Shown here one piece after another: positions 49,070 to 60,444 of a DNA stretch of 64,000 bases. The stretch covers positions 19,394 through 83,393 of the forward strand of contig JRWQ01000016.1 in the NCBI GenBank assembly GCA_000775715.1, given 5' to 3'. The position numbers and the translations under genes were made by a program. The notes below the pieces were generated by a model. It saw only the letters and a list, made by a program, of their open reading frames with translations, ran no database searches and was not told the DNA's origin. The DNA is from Vibrio tubiashii (lineage in GTDB: Bacteria > Pseudomonadota > Gammaproteobacteria > Enterobacterales > Vibrionaceae). Numbering within the stretch: position 1 is the first letter of the stretch; each line of letters starts with the position of its first letter.

Positions 49070-49644
49070 CGAGATTCGACAGTAGTGATTTCAGCATTGA
49101 GTTGATAGTGCTGCTCGCGCTCGACCGAGAATTGAATCGCTTTACCTGTTTGGGCCTGCTGAGGACGTAGGTAGGTATCTGCCATGCGCTTAATTGATGT
49201 CCATACTTTTACTTTTTTCCTCTCGATGACATTGCCTGATGGTCCAGTCAATTCAACGTCTAGCTCTACCATGATAATGGATTGTGAGCTTTGGTTGGTC
49301 AGTGAGGTGGGGATTATCAACTGTCCAGACTCATAGCGAGCTGAACCAAGCAATACATCGACTCCAGAATCAGACAGTTGCATGATGGGCTTGGGATTGC
49401 CTAGTTCAATGACGGCGCCGAGTTTTTTTTCAATTATGGGAATTGTCGCGATCGTCGCTTTCACTGCCGGTTGTCCGGAGTGACTGGTTGAGGCCGATGG
49501 TGCCTCTGAATTGGCGGGCGCAACGTATTGCCAAGTAAAGTCATCATTGAGCAGAACTTGACGCCCATCCGTTAGGGTAACGGTTTGAGCGGCATAGGCC
49601 AGGCTACTAACGATGCATAAAACGGTTGCAACTATCGATTTCAT
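49066..49644 (-). CDS. DUF3157 family exported protein
   Basis: A 192-residue protein with a signal peptide ([18 protein letters not shown], cleavage before AQT). The motif [18 protein letters not shown] is the family mark and is followed by a low-complexity linker and a beta-rich C-terminal half. ATG 49644 follows AAGGAATATT; the frame also extends upstream into trkH but that is not used. Function unknown. Confidence 0.8.
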   Translation of the reverse strand: MKSIVATVLCIVSSLAYAAQTVTLTDGRQVLLNDDFTWQYVAPANSEAPSASTSHSGQPAVKATIATIPIIEKKLGAVIELGNPKPIMQLSDSGVDVLLGSARYESGQLIIPTSLTNQSSQSIIMVELDVELTGPSGNVIERKKVKVWTSIKRMADTYLRPQQAQTGKAIQFSVEREQHYQLNAEITTVESR

Positions 49645-49652
49645 AATATTCC

Positions 49653-51098
49653 TTAACGACGCCAAAAGGCGGGAAAAAACAGTACTAATAGGGTGAGAAT
49701 TTCTAACCTGCCCATTAACATCCCCAAACTTAGCAACCATTTCGCTGCATCTGGCAGTGGAGCGAAGTTACCTGTTGGGCCGATGACCGATCCCATTCCT
49801 GGCCCGACGTTAGCGACGGCAGTAATTGAGCCAGAGATACTCGTAACTGGATCGAGCCCCATCGCACTTAAGCCGCCCGCGATGGCGATAATAGTGATGA
49901 AGAAGGTCAAACCAAACGCCACGACAGAACGGACGATATCGTCATTGACAGGGCGTTGGTTGTAGCGTTGAACGAATACGCCAGATGGGTGAATCAGTTT
50001 CATCATCTGCTTGTTAAGAAGTGTGATCGCAATTTGGAAGCGGAAGATTTTAATTCCCCCTGCCGTCGACCCTGAGCATGCCCCTGCCATCATAAGGAAA
50101 GCAAATAGGGTGGTCGGTAGCGCACCCCAAGCGGTGAAATCCTCTAAACCAAATCCAGTTGTGGTTACCACAGAAACTATGTTGAACATCGACACGCGCA
50201 GTGCATCTAATGTCGTGTAGCCATCTCGAATCACCAACCAAGCCGCAATAATCAAACTGCTGACCAAGAACAGATAGCTAAATCCTCGTACTTGAGCGTC
50301 TCGTAATAGCTCTCTGAATTGACGCTTTCTGATCGCCGCGACAAAGAGTAAGAATGGTAAGCCACCGAGAAACATAAAGAGTGTTGCTACCCAATGGGCA
50401 CCATTAGAGAAATGGTTCATTGATCCGTCGGACGTGGAGTAGCCCCCGGTCGATAAGGTGGTAAAGGCGTGATTGATCGCTTCAAATAGCGTCATTCCCG
50501 TAAATAGGTACCCGATGATGCAAAGTAGGGTAAGGGCGAGGTACACCGCAACGATATTCTTAGCTACGGTTTTAGCGCGCGGGCTACTTTTATCTGACCA
50601 GTCGGAAGATTCGGTATGGAATAGCTTCATACCACCGACGTTGAGCATAGGTAGAACTGCTACTGCCATGACGATAAAGCCTATGCCACCTAGCCATTGC
50701 AGTATTGAACGCCATAGTAAAATGCTAGGTGCCATATTATCGAGTCCGCTAAGAACGGTAGAGCCCGTCGTCGTGATACCGGACATAGTTTCAAAATAGG
50801 CATCGGTAAAGCTAATGTGGTTGATAAACACAAAGGGCAGAGCCGCAAACGCACTGGCGATCGTCCACACTAGACTGGTTATAAGGAACATATCGCGAAC
50901 ACTGAGCTTAAACCGCTTGGTGCGCCCTATAGTCAAACACGCGAAGGCAGCAAGGTGGGTGATAATAACCGCCTGACCAAATTCGAGAAATCCAGAGGTG
51001 CCAGTGACAAACGCGACCAAGGTGGGCACGTACATAAATAGAGCCAGCTTGGATAGCACTAGCCCTATAACAAACAGGACAGGACGGAAATTGACCAT
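49653..51098 (-). CDS. trkH: Trk potassium uptake channel TrkH
   Basis: K+ channel of the Trk system, 481 residues. The four pore-filter repeats are recognisable by TTTGST, LSTGGYST, TTTGFG and NVGPG, between paired membrane helices. It closely follows trkA (9 nt). The crystal structure of the V. parahaemolyticus homologue defines the family. Complete. Confidence 0.97.
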   Translation of the reverse strand: MVNFRPVLFVIGLVLSKLALFMYVPTLVAFVTGTSGFLEFGQAVIITHLAAFACLTIGRTKRFKLSVRDMFLITSLVWTIASAFAALPFVFINHISFTDAYFETMSGITTTGSTVLSGLDNMAPSILLWRSILQWLGGIGFIVMAVAVLPMLNVGGMKLFHTESSDWSDKSSPRAKTVAKNIVAVYLALTLLCIIGYLFTGMTLFEAINHAFTTLSTGGYSTSDGSMNHFSNGAHWVATLFMFLGGLPFLLFVAAIRKRQFRELLRDAQVRGFSYLFLVSSLIIAAWLVIRDGYTTLDALRVSMFNIVSVVTTTGFGLEDFTAWGALPTTLFAFLMMAGACSGSTAGGIKIFRFQIAITLLNKQMMKLIHPSGVFVQRYNQRPVNDDIVRSVVAFGLTFFITIIAIAGGLSAMGLDPVTSISGSITAVANVGPGMGSVIGPTGNFAPLPDAAKWLLSLGMLMGRLEILTLLVLFFPAFWRR

Positions 51099-51107
51099 AG
51101 CCTTTGC

Positions 51108-52484
51108 CTAAAGGAAGAACGGACTCGGTTGGAACAGAGCTTCTACATCTGGAACGTATTTCTTGTCGACCAAGAACATGACCACGTGGTCATCTTGCTC
51201 GATAACGGTACGATCATGGGCAATAAGTACTTCCTCACCACGTACAATCGCACCTATGGTGGTGCCAGGTGGTAGCTTGATATCGCCGATAGCGCGACCC
51301 ACGACTTTAGATGTCGTTTCATCACCATGGGCAATTGCTTCTATCGCCTCCGCTGCCCCGCGACGAAGAGAAGAAACATTAACAATGTCCGCTCGGCGGA
51401 CGTGAGTCAGTAGTGCAGAGATGGTTGCTTGTTGTGGAGATATCGCTACATCAATCACGCCACCTTGTACCAAATCGACGTAAGCGCCACGTTGAATCAG
51501 TACCATGACTTTCTTCGCACCCATACGCTTAGCGAGCATGGCTGACATGATGTTGGTTTCATCTTCGTTGGTGAGGGCGATAAACACGTCAACCTGATCG
51601 ATATTCTCTTCAGCCAGTAGCTCCTGATCGGCAGCATCACCACAGAAGACTATAGTGTTCTCTAACTCCTCAGAAAGTTTTTCCGCACGTTGATAGCTGT
51701 GCTCGATCAGTTTAACGCTGTATAGATGCTCTAAGCGGCGAGCAAGGCTTGAGCCTATGTTGCCGCCACCGACAATCATGATTCGACGGTATGGTTTCTC
51801 TAAACGCTGTAGTTCACTCATGACTGAGCGGATGTGGTTACTGGCTGCGACAAAGAACACTTCGTCATCGGCTTCAATGATGGTAGTGCCCTGAGGACGA
51901 ATTGGCCGACCTTGACGAAAAATCGCAGCCACACGAGTATCGATATGGGGCATATGCTCACGCAGGGCAGACAGTGCGTTACCTACCAGTGGACCGCCGT
52001 AGTAGGCTTTTACTGCAACCAAGCTGACTTTTTGCTCGGCGAAACTGACTACCTGCAAAGCACCCGGGTATTGGATTAGGCGCTCGATGTAGCTAGTAAC
52101 CAGCTCTTCAGGTGCGATTAGATGATCGACCGGAACCGCACCGGATTGAAAGAGTGCTTCTTTTTCTGTTAGGTATTGAGGAGAGCGTATACGTGCTATA
52201 CGGTTAGGCGTGTTAAATAGAGTAAATGCCACCTGACAGGCAGCCATGTTTGTCTCATCCATATTGGTGACGGCAACTAACATATCAGCATCTTGAGCAC
52301 CCGCTTCACGCAGCACATCCGGGTGGCTTGCGTATCCATTGACTACGCGTAGGTCATACTTATCTTGCAGTTCGCGCAGACGATCGGAGTCACGGTCAAC
52401 AATGGTGATGTCGTTGTTTTCACCAACGAGGTTTTCTGCCAATGTGCCGCCAACCTGACCCGCACCAAGGATGATGATTTTCAT
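51108..52484 (-). CDS. trkA: Trk system regulatory subunit TrkA
   Basis: Peripheral NAD/ATP-sensing subunit of TrkH, 458 residues. Two RCK_N Rossmann domains are visible: [16 protein letters not shown] at the N-terminus and [17 protein letters not shown] at mid-protein, each followed by an RCK_C domain. It is followed by trkH. The gap to rsmB holds a perfect hairpin at 52511-52534. Confidence 0.97.
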   Translation of the reverse strand: MKIIILGAGQVGGTLAENLVGENNDITIVDRDSDRLRELQDKYDLRVVNGYASHPDVLREAGAQDADMLVAVTNMDETNMAACQVAFTLFNTPNRIARIRSPQYLTEKEALFQSGAVPVDHLIAPEELVTSYIERLIQYPGALQVVSFAEQKVSLVAVKAYYGGPLVGNALSALREHMPHIDTRVAAIFRQGRPIRPQGTTIIEADDEVFFVAASNHIRSVMSELQRLEKPYRRIMIVGGGNIGSSLARRLEHLYSVKLIEHSYQRAEKLSEELENTIVFCGDAADQELLAEENIDQVDVFIALTNEDETNIMSAMLAKRMGAKKVMVLIQRGAYVDLVQGGVIDVAISPQQATISALLTHVRRADIVNVSSLRRGAAEAIEAIAHGDETTSKVVGRAIGDIKLPPGTTIGAIVRGEEVLIAHDRTVIEQDDHVVMFLVDKKYVPDVEALFQPSPFFL

Positions 52485-52510
52485 ACACTACTCTCGCTTA
52501 ACTAGCTAAA

Positions 52511-52534
52511 TGGTGACAACCTAAGTTGTCACCA
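52511..52534. repeat. Hairpin between rsmB and trkA
   Basis: TGGTGACAAC-CTAA-GTTGTCACCA, a perfect 10-bp stem with a 4-nt loop. There is no clear U-run on either strand, so it may be a weak terminator or an mRNA processing or stability site in the rsmB-trkA transcript. Confidence 0.6.
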
Positions 52535-52541
52535 TGTCATA

Positions 52542-53822
52542 TTACGCTTTCTTGGTTAGGACGGCATAGTAGAAACCATCCATATCCTCTTCCCCTGGTA
52601 AAATTTGACGTCCAGGGTTGTTTACGTCTGAGCCAACTAAGGTTGCGTCATTCGTGCGCTCAAGGAAAGCTTTTACTTGCAGTACATTCTCTTTTGGAGT
52701 GATTGAGCACGTAGCGTAAACCATAGTACCGCCCGGTTTTAGCTGCCCCCACATCGCATCCATTATTTCACTTTGCAGCTCAGCCAAGGCATCGATGTCG
52801 TTTGCTCGACGTAACCACTTAATATCAGGGTGGCGTCGAATAACTCCCGTTGCAGAACATGGTGCATCGAGCAGAATTCGGTCAAACTTCTCGCCAGTCC
52901 ACCACTGTTGAGGATAGCGAGCATCGCCACAAATAACGTCAGCACGTAGTTGAAGTCGTTCTAAATTGTCATAAACGCGATCAAGGCGTTTTGCATCACA
53001 ATCAATCGCAACGACTTCAGTGTCTTCTGTGTGTTCTAGAATATGTGCGGTTTTACCACCGGGCGCAGCGCAGCAATCGAGAATCAACTCACCATTTTGT
53101 GGCTGTAAATAGTTGACTGACAACTGAGCAGCAGCGTCTTGTACCGATACCCAACCACGATCGAAACCTGGAAGAAGCGTTACGTCACAAGGCGAGGCCA
53201 ATTTTATGGCATCACTGGCTTCTGGGTGAATGCTGAATTCAATGTTTTCATCTTTCAGCAGTTCAAGGTATTCATCGCGGGTGTGATGTTGGCAGTTTAC
53301 TCGCAGCCACATTGGCGCTTTGCTGTTATTTGCTTCAACCAACTGTTCCCATTGCTCTGGGTAGCTGTCGCGTAGCATGTTGAGTAGCCAGTTTGGATGA
53401 CCGTATTTGCCCGCGTTGTGACTCACTGCCTTCTCATCAAGCTCTTCTTGGTCACGAAGGTAACTGCGCAGCACGGCATTGATCAATCCGCGTAGACTTG
53501 GGCCTTTAAGCGTTTTCGTTCCCTCGACCGTTTCAGCAACGGCTGCGTGAGCAGGAATGCGCATGAAGCTAAGCTGGTAAATACCGACAAGAATCAAATG
53601 GTGGAAAACGCGTTTTTTCCCTTTTAGCGGCGTTTCCATCAGCTCATTAGCGATAGATTCTAGTCGTGGTAGGTAGCGAAGCGCGCCGTAACAGATCTCT
53701 TGTAACAGAGCGTGGTCTCTTGGTTTGATGGTCTTTTGCGCCGCAGGTAAGGCGTGTGAAAGGGATTGGCCTTTGTCGACTACTTGAAATAGGACGTTTG
53801 CAGCAGCTGCGCGAACATTCAT
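52542..53822 (-). CDS. rsmB: 16S rRNA (cytosine-967-C5)-methyltransferase RsmB (Sun)
   Basis: Methylates C967 of 16S rRNA; 426 residues. The N-terminal NusB-like RNA-binding domain begins [15 protein letters not shown]. The SAM motif is [16 protein letters not shown], and the two catalytic cysteines lie in [10 protein letters not shown] and [13 protein letters not shown] 53822 matches homologues; the frame extends upstream to 53858 without support. It follows fmt by 68 nt. Confidence 0.96.
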   Translation of the reverse strand: MNVRAAAANVLFQVVDKGQSLSHALPAAQKTIKPRDHALLQEICYGALRYLPRLESIANELMETPLKGKKRVFHHLILVGIYQLSFMRIPAHAAVAETVEGTKTLKGPSLRGLINAVLRSYLRDQEELDEKAVSHNAGKYGHPNWLLNMLRDSYPEQWEQLVEANNSKAPMWLRVNCQHHTRDEYLELLKDENIEFSIHPEASDAIKLASPCDVTLLPGFDRGWVSVQDAAAQLSVNYLQPQNGELILDCCAAPGGKTAHILEHTEDTEVVAIDCDAKRLDRVYDNLERLQLRADVICGDARYPQQWWTGEKFDRILLDAPCSATGVIRRHPDIKWLRRANDIDALAELQSEIMDAMWGQLKPGGTMVYATCSITPKENVLQVKAFLERTNDATLVGSDVNNPGRQILPGEEDMDGFYYAVLTKKA

Positions 53823-53890
53823 GATGGAATACCTTAAACTAAGGGAGGGTGTCTCCACCCTCGAAATGTACTTGTTCCCCTACGGGAGAG

Positions 53891-54838
53891 TTAGATGAGT
53901 TGAGTTCCTACTTCGAACCAACTTGCGCGAGAGTTCAAAATGTCTTGAACTGACATCGCTTTTTTACCTGGTACTTGTAGCTGTTCTAAAACCAGTACGC
54001 CGTTACCTGTGGCAATGTAGATACCCGTTTTGTCTGCTTGTAGGATAGTACCAGCTGGCTTATTGGTTGCTTTGTCGTCAACTCGGCTTTGCCAAACTTT
54101 AATGCTATTGTCAGCAGCGATAAAGTGGCTCATTGGCCATGGGTTGAAAGCACGAACACAACGCTCAATATGCGCCGCATCGTCGTTCCAATCAATGCGA
54201 GCTTCTTCTTTACTCAGCTTCTTGGCGTAATTAGCTAAAGCATCGTCTTGCTTTTCAGGTACGGCTTTACCCTCAGCAATATCAGCCAGACACTCGACTA
54301 GCGCATCAGGACCAAGCTCTGCAAGCTTTTCGTACATGGTCGAGCTGGTATCGCTCGTTTCGATTGGCAGGGTGGCAATTTTAAGCATATCACCAGTATC
54401 TAAACCGATATCCATCTGCATGATAGTGACCCCCGTTTCTGCATCACCCGCCCAAATCGAGCGTTGAATTGGAGCCGCGCCACGCCAGCGAGGTAGGATT
54501 GAACCGTGAACATTGATACAACCAAGTTTTGGCGTATCAAGCACCGCTTGAGGAAGCAATAGGCCGTAAGCAACCACAACCATGATATCTGCGTTCAAAT
54601 CTGCAAGCTGCTGTTTTGCTTCGTCAGATTTAAAGTTCTCTGGTTGGAATACTGGGATGTCATGCTCAAGAGCGATGTTTTTTACTGGGCTGGCGGTTAG
54701 TTTCTTACCGCGACCTGCTGGGCGATCTGGCTGTGTGTAAACAGCGATAACGTCGTGCTCCGAAGACAACAACGCCGCCAAGTGACGGGCGGCGAAATCC
54801 GGAGTACCAGCAAAAACGATTTTCAAAGGTTTGCTCAA
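53891..54838 (-). CDS. fmt: Methionyl-tRNA formyltransferase
   Basis: Formylates initiator Met-tRNA using 10-formyl-THF; 315 residues. Motifs: [18 protein letters not shown] at the start, [20 protein letters not shown] (formyl-THF site) and the C-terminal OB-like domain. It works with def, which lies 26 nt upstream and removes the formyl group from nascent proteins. Confidence 0.97.
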   Translation of the reverse strand: MSKPLKIVFAGTPDFAARHLAALLSSEHDVIAVYTQPDRPAGRGKKLTASPVKNIALEHDIPVFQPENFKSDEAKQQLADLNADIMVVVAYGLLLPQAVLDTPKLGCINVHGSILPRWRGAAPIQRSIWAGDAETGVTIMQMDIGLDTGDMLKIATLPIETSDTSSTMYEKLAELGPDALVECLADIAEGKAVPEKQDDALANYAKKLSKEEARIDWNDDAAHIERCVRAFNPWPMSHFIAADNSIKVWQSRVDDKATNKPAGTILQADKTGIYIATGNGVLVLEQLQVPGKKAMSVQDILNSRASWFEVGTQLI

Positions 54839-54864
54839 GGTACCTTCCTTCTATTAGTTGGCGC

Positions 54865-55386
54865 TTAGGCTTTGTTCGCGTTCTTTTCGTTGAAACGCTT
54901 GATCTTAGCAAGCTTGTCTTGAATACGCTTACGCTTCAGTGGCGAAAGGTAATCAACAAACAGCTTGCCTTCTAAGTGGTCAAGTTCGTGCTGAACACAA
55001 ATTGCCAATAGATCATCAGCGTCAAAGGTAAATTCTTCACCTTCACGGTTTAGAGCTTTGACTGTTACTTCTGCTGCACGTGGCACCAATGCGCGTGCAC
55101 CAGGAACCGACAAACAGCCCTCTTCAATCCCATCTTCACCACGCTTTTCGATGATTTCCGGGTTGATTAGAACCATAGGCTCATCGCGGGTTTCAGAGAT
55201 ATCGATAACAACAATGCGTTGGTGGAAATCAACCTGGGTTGCTGCCAGACCAATACCTTCTTCGTCGTACATGGTTTCAATCATGTCATCAACGAACTTT
55301 TGAATCTCAGGCGTCACTTCTGCAACTGGCTTAGCCACGGTGCGTAGGCGATCATCTGGGAATGTTAATACTTGTAATACAGACAT
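54865..55386 (-). CDS. def: Peptide deformylase
   Basis: Fe2+ metallopeptidase of 173 residues that removes formyl from nascent peptides. Three signature motifs are intact: [18 protein letters not shown] with the metal cysteine, and QHELDHLEG with the HExxH pair. ATG 55386 ([14 protein letters not shown]) fits the family; a longer frame to 55461 does not. It heads the def-fmt-rsmB run. Confidence 0.97.
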   Translation of the reverse strand: MSVLQVLTFPDDRLRTVAKPVAEVTPEIQKFVDDMIETMYDEEGIGLAATQVDFHQRIVVIDISETRDEPMVLINPEIIEKRGEDGIEEGCLSVPGARALVPRAAEVTVKALNREGEEFTFDADDLLAICVQHELDHLEGKLFVDYLSPLKRKRIQDKLAKIKRFNEKNANKA

Positions 55387-55563
55387 ATACACTCGAAATG
55401 TTGAACTGTGCCGAATCAGGATAAACCTCGTTGGCTCAATTCTAGACATTTTACATCTCAAATGACAGCATCAATGCGTTTTTTGAGTCGCTTCTCTTTG
55501 TTGTTAACGCTCAGATTTAGAGGGAATGTCGCTGAGATAGATAGCTGATTAGGAGTTAAAACT

Positions 55564-56367
55564 ATGCCGCGCATTTTCTTGAGTGTTTTGGTTGTTGCTT
55601 TGCTTGGATTTGCTAATCTCGCCATTGCTCAAACAGAGGCGCTGCCAAGCAAGCCAATAGTCAAACTAATCCCAACCATCCATCATCAACATAGCACCGC
55701 TTTTTACCCCTCTGACTTTGTGCCCAATCCTTTTAATTTAACCCAGTTTCAAATTATCGATGCTGATGCCAGCAAAACTGCCAGTCGTGTGATTGGTAAT
55801 GTGCTGGGACGTCAGCTTATTGATGGCCCGGAGCCAGTGATTATCTCTGGTTGTCATGTGCAACAGGCATGGACTATTTATCGTGAAGTAGGCTTTTACC
55901 AACGCGGGACAGCAAAAGTTGTTGTGATTAGGAAGATTGCCGATGCACGTCGTGAGTCAGCCAATGAGCAATTCACAACACTACAAGTGACTGATCAAAG
56001 CCAAGAGATTGCTGCCAATGATATCGCTCTTGCTACGCCCTTAGTGACTGATAATCAAGCCACTCTAACGGCTGTTTCATCTGCCTCAGTGTCTAGTGTA
56101 GATATTATTGGAACGCTAGCGGGCACTAACTATGTGGGTGAAAACCAAAGCGTGATCCTTAATCGAGGCAGTGATGATGGGGTATTAGTCGGCCATGTGT
56201 TCAAGCTGTTTGACGATTTGGGTAGTGATACGGCCCATCTTTCTGATAGGCAGATAGGTCAGTTAGTGGTAACTCATCTGCATCCACAGTTTAGTATTGC
56301 CATGGTTAGTGAGAGTGTTGAAGCGATTAGCATTGCGACGAAAATCCAGCCAGCTAAGTTTCAATAG
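55564..56367 (+). CDS. Exported protein upstream of dprA, possibly LysM-less relative of LysM envelope proteins
   Basis: A 267-residue protein with a signal peptide (cleavage near AIA/QTE). From memory, Vibrio homologues at this locus carry a LysM peptidoglycan-binding domain right after the signal peptide. Here the mature protein begins directly with SKPIVKLIPTIHH, which resembles the part after LysM. The remaining sequence (NQSVILNRGSDDGVLVGHVF) is kept. ATG 55564 has an AGGAG Shine-Dalgarno. Function unknown. Confidence 0.72.
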   Translation: MPRIFLSVLVVALLGFANLAIAQTEALPSKPIVKLIPTIHHQHSTAFYPSDFVPNPFNLTQFQIIDADASKTASRVIGNVLGRQLIDGPEPVIISGCHVQQAWTIYREVGFYQRGTAKVVVIRKIADARRESANEQFTTLQVTDQSQEIAANDIALATPLVTDNQATLTAVSSASVSSVDIIGTLAGTNYVGENQSVILNRGSDDGVLVGHVFKLFDDLGSDTAHLSDRQIGQLVVTHLHPQFSIAMVSESVEAISIATKIQPAKFQ

Positions 56368-56382
56368 AAGGGCGCATAGGCG

Positions 56383-57501
56383 ATGAATCAAGAACAATTG
56401 AGCGCGTGGTTGTCACTCTATTTTACTCCGAATATCGGGCCGAAAACTTTTACCCGCTTATTAAAGGCGGACTCCCCAGTAAACATTGTGCAGTCAGATA
56501 AGGCGACTCTGTTGTCGTTTGGTTTTGACCAAAAGCAGATCAAATACTTAAAGCAGCACTCTGCCTGTGAAGTTGACCAATGTTTAGAGTGGCAGCAGAA
56601 ATCTGCACACAACCATATCATCACACTGTCTGACAGCGCTTACCCCCAAATGCTAAAGCAAGCGGTGGGCTCACCTCCGGTTCTGTTTGTCCAAGGTGAA
56701 CGAGCGGGATTAGCTGAGCCTCAAATGGCGATAGTAGGAAGCCGTAATGCCAGTATTGAAGCGTTAAACAATGCGCGCCAATTTGCTTCATCTTTAGTTG
56801 AGCATGGTTTAATTGTGACAAGTGGCCTTGCGTTGGGGGTGGATGGTCATGCCCATGACGGAGCTTTGCAAGGCAATGGACGTACCTTGGCGGTGTTAGG
56901 CTGTGGTTTAGCATCTGTTTATCCTGCCCGTCATCGTAATTTGGCCGATAGAATTGTCGAACATAATGGCGCCTTGGTGTCGGAGTTCCATCCACAAGCA
57001 AAACCTAAGGCGAGTCATTTTCCGCGTCGGAATCGAATTATTAGTGGCCTTTCTTTAGGGGTATTAGTGGTCGAAGCAGCAGAGAAAAGCGGTTCATTGA
57101 TTACTGCTCGTTATGCTCTGGAGCAAGGGCGTGAGGTTTTTGCAATTCCGGGCTCGATCGATGATGTGAATACGCGCGGTTGTAACCTGTTGATTAAGCA
57201 AGGTGCCTGCTTAGTGATGCGTGTAGAAGACATCCTTGATGAAATAGACACTCTGCTGCGTTGGTCGAATACTAGTAAGCCGCCGATTCAAAATGAACTT
57301 TTCGATAAAATAGAGAGCAAAGAAGAATTGCCATTTCCTTTGCTGTTAGCTAACGTAGGAAGTAAAGCTATACCAGTTGATATTCTTGCAAACAGGACCA
57401 ATATACCAGTGCAGGAAGTCATGATGCAGCTCTTGGAGCTTGAGCTTTCAGGGCATGTTGTTGCAGTTTCCGGTGGCTATATTCGAAAGGGGAGGGGCTA
57501 G
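56383..57501 (+). CDS. dprA: DNA-processing protein DprA (Smf)
   Basis: Protects incoming single-stranded DNA and loads RecA in natural transformation; 372 residues. The Rossmann-like core shows [61 protein letters not shown] in two adjacent pieces, and [19 protein letters not shown]-terminal winged-helix domain follows. With comM it is one of two transformation genes here. It is 3 nt before smg. Confidence 0.96.
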   Translation: MNQEQLSAWLSLYFTPNIGPKTFTRLLKADSPVNIVQSDKATLLSFGFDQKQIKYLKQHSACEVDQCLEWQQKSAHNHIITLSDSAYPQMLKQAVGSPPVLFVQGERAGLAEPQMAIVGSRNASIEALNNARQFASSLVEHGLIVTSGLALGVDGHAHDGALQGNGRTLAVLGCGLASVYPARHRNLADRIVEHNGALVSEFHPQAKPKASHFPRRNRIISGLSLGVLVVEAAEKSGSLITARYALEQGREVFAIPGSIDDVNTRGCNLLIKQGACLVMRVEDILDEIDTLLRWSNTSKPPIQNELFDKIESKEELPFPLLLANVGSKAIPVDILANRTNIPVQEVMMQLLELELSGHVVAVSGGYIRKGRG

Positions 57502-57503
57502 CT

Positions 57504-57983
57504 ATGATGATGGATATTTTAATGTATCTATTCGAAACCTACATCCATAGCGATGCAGAGTTACAAGTCAATCAAGATGAGCTAGAAGAAGAGCTTCTTC
57601 GCGCAGGCTTTCATCAAAAAGACATTTATAAAGCCCTTGTCTGGCTAGAAGAGTTAGCAGCACTGCAGCAAAGTGAAACTCACTCTGCGATTTCGGTGTG
57701 TAGCACTTCGAACTCGACTCGCATCTATACCAGCAAAGAGTGTGAGCGCTTAAGTCTTGAGTGCCGTGGCTTTTTGACCTTCTTAGAGCAGGTTAGTGTT
57801 TTGACCACTGAAACTCGTGAGATGGTTATTGACCGTATCATGGGATTAGAGACAGACGAGTTTGAACTCGATGATCTCAAATGGATCGTGCTTATGGTGC
57901 TGTTTAATGTGCCAGGGAACGAGAACGAATACACACTTATGGAAGAGCTGTTGTATACCAAAGAGCAAGGTATTCTTCACTAA
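57504..57983 (+). CDS. smg: Smg family protein (DUF494)
   Basis: Cytoplasmic protein of 159 residues, mainly helical and acidic ([20 protein letters not shown], then [20 protein letters not shown]). It is always linked to dprA in Gammaproteobacteria, but its function is unknown. An alternative start one codon later (57507) is equally likely by homology. It follows dprA by 2 nt after a GGGGAGGGG Shine-Dalgarno. Confidence 0.9.
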   Translation: MMMDILMYLFETYIHSDAELQVNQDELEEELLRAGFHQKDIYKALVWLEELAALQQSETHSAISVCSTSNSTRIYTSKECERLSLECRGFLTFLEQVSVLTTETREMVIDRIMGLETDEFELDDLKWIVLMVLFNVPGNENEYTLMEELLYTKEQGILH

Positions 57984-57996
57984 CTCCTGAGTTGAT

Positions 57997-58581
57997 ATGA
58001 GCAATAAAATTGATCATCAGCTGTTTTCAGCCCATGAACACGCACTAGAGCATCAAGCTTGTCCTAAGTGTCAGCAAGAGCAGCGCGAAGGTGAACTTCA
58101 CCTTCGCCACGGCAAACACGGCCCTTTCTTGGGCTGTGATCAGTATCCTGTGTGTGACTACATCAAGCCTTTACATCAAAATGATGGTCATATCATTAAA
58201 GAGCTAGGCGTGCCATGCCCTGAGTGTGGCAATGAACTGGTGCTGCGCCAAGGTCGCTATGGGATGTTTATCGGTTGTAGTCATTATCCTCAATGCCACC
58301 ATATCGAATCTCTTGGTCAACCTAAGCAAGAACAGCAGCCAGAGCATCATCTTTGCCCAGAGTGCGCTAAAGGCCATTTGGTCGAGCGTAAGACTCGTTT
58401 TGGTAAGGTTTTCTATGCCTGTGATAACTACCCTAAATGCAAGTTTGCGGTTAATCAGCCGCCAATTACAGGTCAATGTGAGAAGTGTGGTTTTCCACTG
58501 TTAGTTGAGAAGAAGCTAGCCAGTGGAGTCAAAAGGCAGTGCGCCGACAGAAAGTGTCATCACACTCAATCGGAACAGTGA
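57997..58581 (+). CDS. Topoisomerase-like zinc-finger protein (YrdD family)
   Basis: A 194-residue protein made of four topoisomerase-I-type C4 zinc fingers, each with two CxxC pairs: CPKC...C..YPVC, CPEC...C..YPQC, CPEC...C..YPKC and CEKC...C...KC. It lacks any catalytic domain. The likely role is DNA or RNA binding; none is proven. It is the last gene after dprA-smg. Confidence 0.9.
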   Translation: MSNKIDHQLFSAHEHALEHQACPKCQQEQREGELHLRHGKHGPFLGCDQYPVCDYIKPLHQNDGHIIKELGVPCPECGNELVLRQGRYGMFIGCSHYPQCHHIESLGQPKQEQQPEHHLCPECAKGHLVERKTRFGKVFYACDNYPKCKFAVNQPPITGQCEKCGFPLLVEKKLASGVKRQCADRKCHHTQSEQ

Positions 58582-58614
58582 TAGCAACCAGAATTATTTA
58601 TCTCTGTTGATATA

Positions 58615-58642
58615 AAAAAACGACGCATCAAGCGCCGTTTTT
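58615..58642. terminator. Bidirectional terminator between yrdD-like gene and purK
   Basis: AAAACGACGC / GCGCCGTTTTT, a stem with one mismatch and a 5-nt loop, with A- and T-runs on its two sides. It serves both convergent genes. Confidence 0.82.
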
Positions 58643-58659
58643 GTTATCTATGAACTGAA

Positions 58660-59793
58660 TTAATCGGCAAAGTTTGCTGAAAACTCATGCACCGCAGGAA
58701 ATGCCTCTTTGTCTAACACATCAGCCAGTGCACAAAGTTTACGTTGCAATTCACCACTGTAATCGCCACAGACATTGATATGACCCATTTTACGACCGGC
58801 GCGTTTATCTTTGCCGTACCAGTGAATATGAACCCCATCCATTGCCAGTAATGCTTGTGGCAGGGTGTCTTCACCCAAGACGTTGATCATTGAGGTTTCA
58901 CGAATCAGCTTAGTGCTACCTAGTGGCAAATCACACACTGCACGTAGGTGGTTTTCAAATTGACAAGTCTCCGCACCTTGCTGAGTCCAGTGACCAGAAT
59001 TATGCACACGTGGCGCAATTTCGTTAACCAGTAAAGTTCCATCCACATCAAAAAACTCGAGGGCGAGCACGCCAACATAGTCGAGTTTATCGGCAACAGC
59101 AGTGAACATCTGTTTTGCTTGCTGTTGCAGCTCAGTGTCTGCTATTGCAGTGGATAGAGTCAGCACGCCATTGGTGTGAACATTCTCTGCTAATGGATAA
59201 ACGGCAACGCTACCATCTTTACCACGAGCGCCGACCAAGGATACTTCGCGGTGAAAGGGAACAAACTCTTCTGCGACAATGGCTTGTGAGTCAGATGCCA
59301 TAATGCACTCTGCCATTTCAGTCCAAATTGCATCAGCTTGATTGGCATCTTTTAGACGCCATTGGCCTTTACCATCGTAACCACCCAAAGCACTTTTCAG
59401 TACCATAGGAATTCCGACATACTCAATTGCACGGTTAAAATCTTCACGCGTGTTGATGACAAAGTATTTTGCATTGCGAACGTCGGCGTCATCCAACAGC
59501 TGTTTTTCAATACGGCGATCGCCACCAGCTTTGATGGCTTCCGTTGAAGGTAAAAACTTTCCACTTTGCTCACATACCGCAAGGATGTCGTGTGGAATAT
59601 GCTCAAACTCAGCGGTAATGACGTCTGCGCTCGCAATCGCACTCTCTAGACCATGACCAATCACAGCTTGAGTTAAAGGGTGGACGATATTTTTGCTACC
59701 CACATCGTAGGCTGAAATGTCGATATTCAGTGGCGCGCCAGCGAGTGACATCATACGAGCCAATTGGCCTGCACCTAGCACTAGAACATGCAT
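58660..59793 (-). CDS. purK: N5-carboxyaminoimidazole ribonucleotide synthase PurK
   Basis: ATP-grasp enzyme of purine synthesis that carboxylates AIR; 377 residues. The N-terminal loop [11 protein letters not shown], the ATP-grasp segment [14 protein letters not shown] and the metal and substrate site [13 protein letters not shown] are present. It follows purE by 3 nt, under the same PurR box. Confidence 0.97.
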   Translation of the reverse strand: MHVLVLGAGQLARMMSLAGAPLNIDISAYDVGSKNIVHPLTQAVIGHGLESAIASADVITAEFEHIPHDILAVCEQSGKFLPSTEAIKAGGDRRIEKQLLDDADVRNAKYFVINTREDFNRAIEYVGIPMVLKSALGGYDGKGQWRLKDANQADAIWTEMAECIMASDSQAIVAEEFVPFHREVSLVGARGKDGSVAVYPLAENVHTNGVLTLSTAIADTELQQQAKQMFTAVADKLDYVGVLALEFFDVDGTLLVNEIAPRVHNSGHWTQQGAETCQFENHLRAVCDLPLGSTKLIRETSMINVLGEDTLPQALLAMDGVHIHWYGKDKRAGRKMGHINVCGDYSGELQRKLCALADVLDKEAFPAVHEFSANFAD

Positions 59794-59796
59794 CGA

Positions 59797-60282
59797 TTAG
59801 TCCTCTGCTGGGTTTGGGTTAGCAAGAACCGTTGCTGTTTGCTCGGCGCGGAACGCTTCAACTTTCGCCATCACAGTTTCATCATGAGTGCCAAGAATTT
59901 GTGCAGCTAAAATGCCGGCGTTTGCCGCACCCGCTTCGCCGATAGCAAGCGTACCGACAGCAATACCTTTGGGCATTTGCACGATGGAGTATAGAGAATC
60001 AAGGCCGCTAAGTGCACGAGATTGAACTGGAACCCCCAGTACTGGTAATGAAGTAAATGCAGCAGCCATACCCGGTAGGTGAGCAGCGCCACCAGCACCA
60101 GCAATAATGACTTTTAAACCGCGCTCTTTGGCGCTGTTAGCATAGTCAGCTAGAAGTTGCGGAGTACGGTGTGCAGACACGACTTTGGTTTCGTACTCAA
60201 CGCCAAACTTGTCTAGCATTTCTGCTGCTAGTTTCATGGTTGGCCAATCTGATTTAGAACCCATGATGATACCGACTTTCAT
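59797..60282 (-). CDS. purE: N5-carboxyaminoimidazole ribonucleotide mutase PurE
   Basis: Converts N5-CAIR to CAIR; 161 residues. The motif [21 protein letters not shown] with the catalytic His, and [11 protein letters not shown] are diagnostic of class I PurE. ATG 60282 has AAGGAG upstream; the frame's extension to 60357 is not used. First gene of purEK. Confidence 0.97.
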   Translation of the reverse strand: MKVGIIMGSKSDWPTMKLAAEMLDKFGVEYETKVVSAHRTPQLLADYANSAKERGLKVIIAGAGGAAHLPGMAAAFTSLPVLGVPVQSRALSGLDSLYSIVQMPKGIAVGTLAIGEAGAANAGILAAQILGTHDETVMAKVEAFRAEQTATVLANPNPAED

Positions 60283-60355
60283 CTCAAACTCCTTCAAAGC
60301 TGCATAGATAAGGTGAGCAAATAATTTGAGCGCATTATACGGAGATTTTACTCTC

Positions 60356-60371
60356 AAGCAAACGTTTGCGC
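60356..60371. promoter_or_regulatory. PurR operator (PUR box) of purEK
   Basis: AAGCAAACGTTTGCGC contains the perfect core GCAAACGTTTGC of the PurR operator ACGCAAACGTTTGCGT. It lies about 75 bp upstream of purE, as in other Gammaproteobacteria. It might also affect the divergent tsaC. Confidence 0.9.
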
Positions 60372-60444
60372 GTGATTGAAATTAGTAACCGTGTGCGATT
60401 ATTTGTAAACTGACTTCAATAGAGACTTTATAAGGTGCCATTAG

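Noticed and set aside
53845..53862. GAGGGTG-TCTC-CACCCTC hairpin before rsmB as a terminator
   Set aside because: There is no U-run on the minus strand; left as a possible mRNA structure only.
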